Shown piece by piece: positions 36,944 through 44,593 of a stretch of DNA of 48,250 nt. The notes beneath the pieces are model-generated. The model was not told where the DNA came from. It did not search any database and saw only the letters and a program-made list of their open reading frames with translations. The position numbers and the translations under genes are program-made. The first letter of the stretch is position 1. Each line of letters opens with the position of its first letter. Origin of the DNA: a virus; the IMG/VR virus record IMGVR_UViG_3300025435_000029, positions 1 to 48,250 of that record; one strand, 5' to 3'.

Positions 36944-39169
36944 CTACGGCATCAATGCCACAATATCATCATCCTCTGTTAGGTCTCGGACCTCTACCCA
37001 TATTTGTTTACCAGACCTAGAAACTAATAATTTATGATTTTCGGTAAACTTGTAGATGTTACCATCTTCAAATTCTATCTCAGTCATAGGCTGCGGGCCA
37101 TTATAATAGCATTCATATGCAGTTATATTTCCGCTTAGTTCAATTGGTTTATCAAAGCTATATCGCTGACCTGGCATAACATTATCATGTACAGCGTCTA
37201 TGTCAATGCCGCCTAGATCTTGTATAAGTTCAGCAAGTGATATAATGCTTCCATCTGCTAATTGCATTTCATTATTAAGAGATTGACATTCAGCAGGCAT
37301 TATGGCCATGAGTGTGCTGTTGCGAATGCCATGCTGTTTCAGCTCTTGGCGCAGTGTTGCCCAGGGCATGCGTTCCACATGCGGAACCAACTCGTCAATG
37401 TCGCGCTTGCGAGTGTCAATGGGCACGATGCCCAGCGAGTACTTGGTCTCATGGTTCTTGAGGCAACTGCCTTTCTCACGAGCCAGATCCACTGATGCTT
37501 TGATCAGCCAGTAGCTCATGGCCTCCATGTACTCATCAACCAAGGGCAGAGCCGCAGGATCTGTGTAGCTCACGCGATTTTTGGCCAGCCAATAGGCAAA
37601 GTTGATGATGCCTATGCCCAGGGGTCGGCGATTCATGGTGCTGAGCTGTGCGGCTTTCACTGGATAGCTTTGGTAATCCAAGAGATTGTCCAGGGCCATG
37701 ACAGCCAATCTGCAGGGTCGTTCAAAGTCTGCAGGACTCTTGATGTTGCCCCAGTTGATGGCACTGAGTGTGCAGAGGCTGATTTCACCATCTGGGTCAT
37801 TGAGATCATTCAGTGGTTTGGTTGGCAAAGAAATCTCTGAGCACAAATTCGACTGACGAATGGGAGCCAGACTCTCGATAAAACTGCCATGTTGGTTGGT
37901 GTTGTCCACATTCTGTAGGTAGATGCGCCCTGTGTCCTTGCGTTCCTGCATGAAACTGCTGAACAGCTCCAGGGCCTTCACAGTTTTCTTGCGAATGCGC
38001 TTGTTGCGCTCTGCTGCTTCGTACAGTGAGCGAAAGCGATCCTGATCGCTGAAGAATGCATCATACAGACCGGGCACGTCGCTGGGACTGAACAGAGTGA
38101 TGTCTGCACCTTGGATCAGTCGTTCGTAGAACAGCTTGCTGAACTGCACACCATAGTCCATGTGACGCACACGGTTGTCTTCTGTGCCACGATTGTTCTT
38201 CAGAACCAATAGATCTTCAACTTCCAAATGCCAAATGGGGAAATACACTGTGGCTGCACCGTTGCGCACCCCGCCCTGGCTGCAGCTGCGAGTGGCAGCT
38301 TGGAACAGCTTGAAGAACGGTATCACGCCAGTGTGGCTGGCATCGCCATTGCGTATGGGACTGCCCATGGCACGTATGCTGCCTGCACCAATGCCAATGC
38401 CAGCCTTCTGGCTGACATATTTCACTATGGCACTGGCTGTGGCATTGATGCTGTCCAAGCTGTCGCCTGCTTCAATCACCACACAGGAACTGAACTGCCG
38501 CTGAGGAGTGCGAACTCCGGCCATGATGGGTGTGGGCAGGCTGATGTCATGCCGGCTGATGGCATCGTAGTATTCACGAATCACAGACAGGCGTGTGGCA
38601 GGATTGTGATTGATAAACAGTGTGGCTGCTATCAAGGCATAGGCCATCTGTGGTGTTTCTTTGATCTCACCAGTCACACGATTCTGCACCAGATATTTGC
38701 CGCGCAGCTGTTCCATGGCCACATAGGTCAGAGCATTGTCGCGATCGTGATCAATAAAGCCATTGATTTCATCCCACTCGGCAGCAGTGTAGCACTGCAG
38801 CAGCTGGGGATCATAGAATCCATCGTTGATGTTTTTGACCAACAGATCCCTGATGTGCCAAGGCACAAAGTCGCCATAGACAACCTTGCGCAGATGATAA
38901 TTGACCAAACGTCCGGCCACATACTGATAATTTGGCGACTCTTCACTGATGAGATCAGCTGCTGCTTTGATCAGAGTTTCCTGCACAGCAGTGGTCTTGA
39001 TGTTTTGATAGAACTGGATTTGGCTTTTGATCTCAACTTCACTGGCGCTCACACCAGTGATGCCTTCTGTGGCCCAAAACACCACCTTGTGCATTTTTTC
39101 TATGTCCAAAGGCTCGCGAGTGCCGTCGCGTTTGGTCACTAGGATGTCTGTTTTGCTTGCCATGGCCAT
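36944..39169 (-). CDS. nrdA: NrdA N-terminal part + intein N-half
   Basis: 741 residues: 627 of class Ia ribonucleotide reductase large subunit then 114 of intein. VTKRDGTREPLDIEKMHKVVFW is the N-terminal ATP-cone; SSCVVIEAGD holds the first redox Cys, NLCSEISLPT the active Asn/Cys/Glu, ISLCTLSAIN the second redox Cys, and MAIMPAE is the extein end. The protein alone would lack the C-terminal redox pair and the NATNGIEPP loop, so it needs splicing. A CGTAAATA octamer lies 59 nt upstream of ATG 39169. Confidence 0.93.
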   Translation of the reverse strand: MAMASKTDILVTKRDGTREPLDIEKMHKVVFWATEGITGVSASEVEIKSQIQFYQNIKTTAVQETLIKAAADLISEESPNYQYVAGRLVNYHLRKVVYGDFVPWHIRDLLVKNINDGFYDPQLLQCYTAAEWDEINGFIDHDRDNALTYVAMEQLRGKYLVQNRVTGEIKETPQMAYALIAATLFINHNPATRLSVIREYYDAISRHDISLPTPIMAGVRTPQRQFSSCVVIEAGDSLDSINATASAIVKYVSQKAGIGIGAGSIRAMGSPIRNGDASHTGVIPFFKLFQAATRSCSQGGVRNGAATVYFPIWHLEVEDLLVLKNNRGTEDNRVRHMDYGVQFSKLFYERLIQGADITLFSPSDVPGLYDAFFSDQDRFRSLYEAAERNKRIRKKTVKALELFSSFMQERKDTGRIYLQNVDNTNQHGSFIESLAPIRQSNLCSEISLPTKPLNDLNDPDGEISLCTLSAINWGNIKSPADFERPCRLAVMALDNLLDYQSYPVKAAQLSTMNRRPLGIGIINFAYWLAKNRVSYTDPAALPLVDEYMEAMSYWLIKASVDLAREKGSCLKNHETKYSLGIVPIDTRKRDIDELVPHVERMPWATLRQELKQHGIRNSTLMAIMPAECQSLNNEMQLADGSIISLAELIQDLGGIDIDAVHDNVMPGQRYSFDKPIELSGNITAYECYYNGPQPMTEIEFEDGNIYKFTENHKLLVSRSGKQIWVEVRDLTEDDDIVALMP
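36947..37288 (-). other. Split intein, N-terminal half
   Basis: 114 residues from Cys1. Block A is CQSLNNEMQLADG; block B is GNIYKFTENHKLLV with the Thr-x-x-His pair, then IWVEVRDLTEDDDIVALMP and the stop. It has no endonuclease domain. Confidence 0.9.
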
Positions 39170-39227
39170 GATTCTCTCGCTTTCTACCTCAGATTGTAAC
39201 GCAGTTGATTGTGTTCAGCAACAGGTG

Positions 39228-39235
39228 TATTTACG
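39228..39235 (-). promoter_or_regulatory. Late-type promoter CGTAAATA before nrdA
   Basis: An octamer CGTAAATA 59 nt before ATG 39169. A leader containing GAGAG follows. Confidence 0.45.
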
Positions 39236-39240
39236 CAATG

Positions 39241-39342
39241 TCAGATGCCGCAGTTCCTAGGTGAAACCGTTGGAAAACTGGCAAAAATCACAGGTCTGAG
39301 GTGGTGCAGTCCGCCGCCGCAAGCAATCAAAAAACTCAGCAC
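39241..39342 (-). CDS. Possible 33-aa peptide
   Basis: A frame from GTG 39342 reads MLSFLIACGGGLHHLRPVIF and ends RNCGI. It has a short hydrophobic start. It lies in a 217-bp gap and no better gene is visible there, but the evidence is only the open frame. Confidence 0.2.
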   Translation of the reverse strand: MLSFLIACGGGLHHLRPVIFASFPTVSPRNCGI

Positions 39343-39386
39343 TAGACCGTTGAAAACACATCGTCAATCTCTGGATTCCACACGGG

Positions 39387-39875
39387 TTAAACTGCCAGCA
39401 GACCCTTGCTGGTGTCTAGAAATCTGCGCTTATGCATATCATAGACGTAGCTATGCATGCAGACTATGTCTTGAATATCTGTGATGTGTGTGGGTCCCTG
39501 TCTGTCATGATTCAAAACCCATTGATTGTCCACTACCAATACCAGTCTTTCCCAAGACTCTGTGCGATTTCTCAGCAACAGCAGCTGCAGACGATCAGCA
39601 GTCCACACAGCATCATCACTCAGCAGCAGCGTCCAGCACATGCCCAAGGCAGTGGTGTTTCTGTCCATGTTGCCACAGTCCAGCAGCAGCCAAGGATCTG
39701 GCCAACTTGCTGGGTCTAGATTATTGAGACTGGCATTGCCAATAGGCACTTGATTCCACCAATCTACTACCATCTGCAGCACCTGCTCTGCGGGCCTATC
39801 AGTGGCAATATCGTGTCTCAGCGCTCGCCACTGACGTTGCAGCTGTTGACTAGTCGGTACCAATACAGTGTGCAC
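39387..39875 (-). CDS. Conserved phage protein, 162 aa
   Basis: GTG 39875, 3 nt after the spike gene's stop. The central ASWPDPWLLLDCGNMDRNTT followed by ALGMCWTLLLSDDAVW resembles a conserved protein of T4-like myoviruses (a SWPDPWQLL...CALG pattern) of unknown function. The end DMHKRRFLDTSKGLL is basic. It is followed by the nrdA leader region. Confidence 0.65.
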   Translation of the reverse strand: MHTVLVPTSQQLQRQWRALRHDIATDRPAEQVLQMVVDWWNQVPIGNASLNNLDPASWPDPWLLLDCGNMDRNTTALGMCWTLLLSDDAVWTADRLQLLLLRNRTESWERLVLVVDNQWVLNHDRQGPTHITDIQDIVCMHSYVYDMHKRRFLDTSKGLLAV

Positions 39876-39878
39876 TGA

Positions 39879-41405
39879 TCAGCTCTGCCAAATGCTGTAG
39901 ATATAGCTCATGGTGCCACTTGTGGCATTGCCACTGCTGCTGGTGTAGAGCAGTTGTAGGTTGGTGCCAGACACCGCGACATCAAAATTCAATACCAATA
40001 CACTGTTGAGCTGGGTGTTGGTATCAGATACTGCAGCTGTGTGACCATCGCTGATTATCTGCAGCTGCCCTGTGCGTCTATAGGTGCCAAACGTGATGCT
40101 GTACTGCAGCTGTATGCTGACACTGGTCAGACCTGCCACTGACCAAACTATACCAGTTTGACCATTGACAGTGTTGTGTTGCAGAGTGGCAGTCAACATG
40201 CTGGGGCGTGCCACAGTGAACCCAGCCTGCTGTTGGTCTAGGATCAAACAGGTCGCGGGATTGCCGTTGTATATGCGTTGCAAATTGCCTGTGGAGAAGG
40301 TATCACCAATGCTAGATGCTGTGACACCAGCTGTCCAATAGATCACAGGCACTGCTGCAGCCTCTCCCACAACGTTGAAAGTATTGCCCAGACTGGTCAT
40401 GCGTTTGGTGGTATTGACATAAATACCATAAGCACTTACGCTGTCAAACACACATTGAGAAATCTGTGTGTACAGAGGGCCGGCGTCGCCTCCTTGTAGA
40501 TTCACACCAATGTAGCTGTTGCTGATCTGCGACAGCTGAATCAGCAGTCGCGACACAGGATCGCTGCACTGTATGCCATAGCTCACAGAGGTCACTAGGC
40601 AGTCTCGTATCACTATGTCTCTGGTGACCACTGCTGTGCCCAGCGACTGTACTAGCACTGCACCTTTGTATGTCAGGGGATCAGCCAAGCTGTTCCATGC
40701 TCCTACCAGCCGACAAAATTGGATCAATACTCGCTGACATCTCTGTAGCAACACCACATCGTGCAGGTGATCAGCACTGCCGTCTATGGTCATGGACAAC
40801 ACCGATATACCAATAGGCAGTATGGCGCCGTTGGTACCAATATTGGCATCAGTTTGTCCCAGACTGTCTGCAGTTCTAAACACCGGACCACTGGCACCAG
40901 GAGCCAGACTCACACTGGTGTTGTATACACCCTCTCCCTGTAGTGTTATATAGGGATACAGCAAGATACTTTCTGATACCAGATATTTGCCTGCAGGAAA
41001 ATGTATGGTGTTGCGGCTGCTCAACGGGCTGGCAGGCGCTTCGGATATCCTAGCCCATTCATCGGCAATGGCCTGCTGTATGGCAGCAGTGTCATCTGTC
41101 AGACCATCGCCCACTGCTCCGTAGTCCAGCACACTGAGGCTGTCATCCAGTATGTTGCCAATGGGTCTAGGTGTGGTACCCGAGGCATTGACTCCAGAAA
41201 ACCCCATATAGGCATGAGTTATGATCTGATCATTTGGACTCCACTGTGAGAGTATCTGACTATTGCCGGTGTAGGTGTTGCCATTGCCTATAAACAGCTG
41301 ACGAGTGTCCAAACACCATCCCAGTTCTCCTTCATAGAGATCTGCTGGTAGGTCTGAATACAGTCCTCTGCGCTGCTGTAGCCTGCTGATTGATACAATG
41401 GCCAT
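39879..41405 (-). CDS. Tail spike/fibre with pectate-lyase-like domain
   Basis: 508 residues from ATG 41405 behind GGAG. The N-terminal SISRLQQRRGLYSDLPADLY, then ELGWCLDTRQLFIGNGNTYT is a phage fibre attachment segment. From about 90 the sequence SVLDYGAVGDGLTDDTAAIQ starts a pectin-lyase-like beta-helix. The C-terminal 100 residues are Ser/Thr/Gly-rich. It is probably the host-glycan-binding or degrading spike. A GATAAATA octamer is at 41433. Confidence 0.8.
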   Translation of the reverse strand: MAIVSISRLQQRRGLYSDLPADLYEGELGWCLDTRQLFIGNGNTYTGNSQILSQWSPNDQIITHAYMGFSGVNASGTTPRPIGNILDDSLSVLDYGAVGDGLTDDTAAIQQAIADEWARISEAPASPLSSRNTIHFPAGKYLVSESILLYPYITLQGEGVYNTSVSLAPGASGPVFRTADSLGQTDANIGTNGAILPIGISVLSMTIDGSADHLHDVVLLQRCQRVLIQFCRLVGAWNSLADPLTYKGAVLVQSLGTAVVTRDIVIRDCLVTSVSYGIQCSDPVSRLLIQLSQISNSYIGVNLQGGDAGPLYTQISQCVFDSVSAYGIYVNTTKRMTSLGNTFNVVGEAAAVPVIYWTAGVTASSIGDTFSTGNLQRIYNGNPATCLILDQQQAGFTVARPSMLTATLQHNTVNGQTGIVWSVAGLTSVSIQLQYSITFGTYRRTGQLQIISDGHTAAVSDTNTQLNSVLVLNFDVAVSGTNLQLLYTSSSGNATSGTMSYIYSIWQS

Positions 41406-41432
41406 CGTGAGATATTCTCCGGGTATACCGGA

Positions 41433-41440
41433 TATTTATC
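41433..41440 (-). promoter_or_regulatory. Late-type promoter GATAAATA before the spike gene
   Basis: GATAAATA on the minus strand, 27 nt before ATG 41405, with GGAG in the leader. This is a late-type promoter with a normal 5' leader. Confidence 0.6.
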
Positions 41441-41448
41441 GCAACCAG

Positions 41449-42894
41449 TTAAAGATTTCTGCTGAGGTCCCATTGATGTTTGTGATCCACGGCCTTTTTG
41501 AGATCAAACGCTATGCGATGTGCCCTATCACCAAAATTGATCTTAGAGCATTGTCCAAATAGGTAACTGTCAGGCGATTTGGCAGCTATGGCATCTGCTA
41601 GATTCTCTAGACTGCTGTTTAGATTGTTGGTCCCAAACTGAAGCATATTTTTCTTAAATAAGAATATATTGTTGACCCAAATACAATTAACACGATTAGG
41701 TTCAAGCTGATCCACCAGCTTTGCGTGTTCTGTAACTATGTTGATGCAATGATATCTGTGCTGAAGTCTTTGAAAAAGCTTCCAGTGTTTGTGAAAATTT
41801 TCTCTAGAACCAAAATATCCAATCATATCATTTTCTTGTCTATCGCTGCATTGCCTGATTGATTCATTGGCCTGTTTGTTGCCCCAGCAATATGTGCTGT
41901 TGCTATCGCAGTTACTGTCATAGGCCTGCATGAAATCATATAGATCATTGCCATCCCAATTTGCATGAATGTGTTGCCAAACTTTGATAGATCTGCTGTT
42001 GAAATCATAAGTTTCAATGGAGCATTCAGCCGGAGCGCCGCCCATATACCATTCGACGAATGATTTGAATCCACTGGCAGTGGTCCAAATGGTATCAGGT
42101 GTGATGTTTCTGTGATAGCCTTCTCGCCAAAGCGGTGATGTGTTGTATATGAAGACATCTGAAGAAGCATCTTGCAGGTTGAAACGCAGTCTATCAATAA
42201 AAGCCTGTTGTGATGAGTTGGCAAATGTTTCTATGTCAGCATCAGCATTTGATCTCAGAATTTTCACAGCATCGGCCAATTGTTGACCATTATCATCGGG
42301 GTAGACGTAAAGTTTAAGTTTACGGATATCAATTGGTAAATTCGTGATTTCAAAACCATTGGCCAATGACGCAGCTATTATGTTCCATCCAAATTTACGT
42401 TTATTAGTGAGCAATGCAGGTTGGTCGTTGGCTTTAATCCAAAGTGGTGTGTAATCATCGTGTATGTTTTCATGGCTTCGAGCATATGCAGGCAATAATT
42501 TGCTGCCATTTTTGGAGTATCCAATTTCAGGCCTGCCTAATATCTTCCAAAGCTGTAGATTTATGGCAAATGCCTGCTCATGTAAGCAAGGATACTCTGC
42601 AGATGCTTTCAACATGATATGGCCAGACACAAGCCAATTCTTACCACAGTGTTCTAGCCATAGGCTGTCTAACAGATAGCGTAGTCGCAGAGTTGTACCA
42701 CTGGCATATATAACCGCATGGCTGCAGACTGTGTTGTCTGCCATGTAGGCTATCAGAGACATAAGATCGCTGTGCACGTATGGTCCTATGATGTTATCGA
42801 GTGACAGATCAATATCAATCAGAAGATCTCTCAAATCGGCTTGATACTGATCTCTGCGATTCCACAGAGCATAGCCAATCTTTATCTCAGTCAT
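41449..42894 (-). CDS. Unknown 481-aa protein beside the oxygenase
   Basis: ATG 42894 is preferred over an earlier frame extension because it overlaps the upstream stop and follows GGAAAAG. MTEIKIGYALWNRRDQYQADLRDLLIDIDLS is helical; many Asn/Tyr/Asp residues occur in the middle, with a beta-strand core. It is not membrane-bound. The close pairing with the Asp/Asn hydroxylase-like gene suggests they work on the same target. Confidence 0.6.
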   Translation of the reverse strand: MTEIKIGYALWNRRDQYQADLRDLLIDIDLSLDNIIGPYVHSDLMSLIAYMADNTVCSHAVIYASGTTLRLRYLLDSLWLEHCGKNWLVSGHIMLKASAEYPCLHEQAFAINLQLWKILGRPEIGYSKNGSKLLPAYARSHENIHDDYTPLWIKANDQPALLTNKRKFGWNIIAASLANGFEITNLPIDIRKLKLYVYPDDNGQQLADAVKILRSNADADIETFANSSQQAFIDRLRFNLQDASSDVFIYNTSPLWREGYHRNITPDTIWTTASGFKSFVEWYMGGAPAECSIETYDFNSRSIKVWQHIHANWDGNDLYDFMQAYDSNCDSNSTYCWGNKQANESIRQCSDRQENDMIGYFGSRENFHKHWKLFQRLQHRYHCINIVTEHAKLVDQLEPNRVNCIWVNNIFLFKKNMLQFGTNNLNSSLENLADAIAAKSPDSYLFGQCSKINFGDRAHRIAFDLKKAVDHKHQWDLSRNL

Positions 42895-43582
42895 GTGTCT
42901 TTTCCATGGCAGCAAAACTATCAAACAGATAGCTTTTCCACACATCGCTGCAAATTCCATGCACTATGATATGATATCTGTCCTCATCACTGCCATTGAA
43001 CACTGCATGCATGTTACCCACTGCCAGCATGTTTGCCGATCCAGCACTGAATGGTATAGTGCCCCAATTCTGCATCACAAAATCACAACCTCTTGGATTA
43101 TTCAGTGCTATATTTATGGGAGATAGACGCTGGTAGTCAACATCTGCATGGGGAAGTATGTACCCACCGGGCTCTAGTAGCATGAATCTCACGCGATCGT
43201 AAGATTCATATCCAAACATATCTCGAAAAAATTGTGTAGTGACAGGACAGAATCGACTGATGTCAGTCCAGCAATAACCAGCAGATACTCTGTCTATAAA
43301 ACCATATCTATCATGGTTTTCAGTATGTACACTGCTGATTCCATGCAAACAGAGGCTTCTCCATCCTTGGTGACGACCACCTGATCGATGATAAACATAG
43401 TAATCTTTGAGCGCAGCAGCTTCAATCAACATCTCTTTGTACGGAATATCAAATGGCAGCTGCAATGGCAAATAGCCTAAAGATGCACGAATATTGTCTG
43501 ACGTTTTATTTTCTATGACGGGCAGCGCGAATTTATGGTTTTGCCATTGGTTGAAAAAATCGTCCAGTTGCTGATATACCAT
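42887..43582 (-). CDS. Asp/Asn beta-hydroxylase-like 2OG oxygenase
   Basis: 231 residues. LEPGGYILPHADVDY carries the HxD iron ligands, INIALNNPRGCDFVM and SANMLAVGNMHAVFNGSDEDRYHIIVHG give the second His and the 2-oxoglutarate Arg. The sequence resembles aspartyl/asparaginyl beta-hydroxylases; cyanophage relatives exist without known targets. It overlaps the 481-aa gene by 8 nt. ATG 43582 has a weak ribosome site. Confidence 0.7.
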   Translation of the reverse strand: MVYQQLDDFFNQWQNHKFALPVIENKTSDNIRASLGYLPLQLPFDIPYKEMLIEAAALKDYYVYHRSGGRHQGWRSLCLHGISSVHTENHDRYGFIDRVSAGYCWTDISRFCPVTTQFFRDMFGYESYDRVRFMLLEPGGYILPHADVDYQRLSPINIALNNPRGCDFVMQNWGTIPFSAGSANMLAVGNMHAVFNGSDEDRYHIIVHGICSDVWKSYLFDSFAAMEKTHD

Positions 43583-43615
43583 GTGATCGCTCCAAAGTTA
43601 CCTTACATGATATGA

Positions 43616-44299
43616 TCAGAACACAAATCGCTCATAATAGTCTGCTACCTTTTGGCTCCATAGCATGGTGCTTTCTTCAAATTCAGCGCCTTCCCAGACA
43701 AACTTTTGGAACTCGCATTCTCGGCTGCACATCAGCACAACCGTGGTTTTGATGTCTGTACCATAGATATTGTTATGTGCCATAGCATAGGCTGCCAGCT
43801 GCAGGCGATAATCTTCCACCCACTCCCTTTTTTTAGGTTTGATAGTGGTCTTGAAATCTATGATAGCAGGGCGGCCCATATACATGCCAACCAAATCAGT
43901 GGTGCCGGCCCAGAGGTTCTCATAATACAGATGGCTTTCCACACCCCAGACTTCATCCACGTCTATGAGGCCCTCGGCGATGATGGTGTTGGCCATGCGC
44001 TCGGCCATGACTCGCCCATAGTTGTTGCCTTTGGGTCTGGCTTGTCCCAGTATATAGGCTTCCAGATGTGCGTGCATGGTAGTGCCAAGACCAGCAGATT
44101 CTTCTGTGATCTGCTGGGCCTTGTGCTCACCAATGCGCTTTTTCCATGCCATGAGATGAGTCATGTCTTTGGTTCGTGACAGTATTGATGTCACTGATGG
44201 GATCTTGTTACCCAGATCATCCACATACACACGGCCCTGAGCACCTCCATCCTGTCTATCCAGTTTCTTGTATTGATAGATTGGATTGTGCTTGACCAT
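43616..44299 (-). CDS. PD-(D/E)XK exonuclease
   Basis: 227 residues. GVESHLYYENLWAGTTDLVG (Glu, then Asp), AIIDFKTTIKPKKREW (D-x-K: Asp, Lys) and YRLQLAAYAMAHNN (QxxxY) are the RecB/Cas4-like nuclease motifs. Such phage enzymes act in DNA recombination or repair. GAAAGAG precedes ATG 44299. It is flanked by a small gene and the oxygenase pair. Confidence 0.85.
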   Translation of the reverse strand: MVKHNPIYQYKKLDRQDGGAQGRVYVDDLGNKIPSVTSILSRTKDMTHLMAWKKRIGEHKAQQITEESAGLGTTMHAHLEAYILGQARPKGNNYGRVMAERMANTIIAEGLIDVDEVWGVESHLYYENLWAGTTDLVGMYMGRPAIIDFKTTIKPKKREWVEDYRLQLAAYAMAHNNIYGTDIKTTVVLMCSRECEFQKFVWEGAEFEESTMLWSQKVADYYERFVF

Positions 44300-44337
44300 G
44301 TTGTGCTCTTTCTATTACTGCCCTATTGTATTCTGTG

Positions 44338-44592
44338 TCAGGGCATCTGTCTAGCTAGGTTTGGATGATGTGCAGCAGTCATCATGTCTGCGTAACGCTC
44401 TGCCACCGTGGCTGCATGTGACTGGTCATTCAATTTGCGTATGTTCAGCAGTGCTTTGATCACATCGGGTTTCTCAGGCAGTGCACAGATCTCAGCTTCG
44501 GTCAGTGACTGAGATCTGGCAATCAAAGCCTGCACATGCGGTTTCTTGCTTTTCAACAGCAGCACTTCTGGCCCATGTAGAGTGCTGCGCAT
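44338..44592 (-). CDS. Small helical protein, 84 aa
   Basis: ATG 44592 is the second base after the fibre stop. The sequence LLLKSKKPHVQALIARSQSL, then TEAEICALPEKPDVIKALLNIRKLN is a helix-loop-helix pattern that I associate with small T4-like phage proteins of unknown function. No ribosome site is strong. Function unknown. Confidence 0.6.
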   Translation of the reverse strand: MRSTLHGPEVLLLKSKKPHVQALIARSQSLTEAEICALPEKPDVIKALLNIRKLNDQSHAATVAERYADMMTAAHHPNLARQMP

Positions 44593-44593
44593 G

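Noticed and set aside
38228-39142. A long plus-strand frame opposite nrdA
   Set aside because: Shadow of nrdA; the nrdA motifs are complete in the minus frame.
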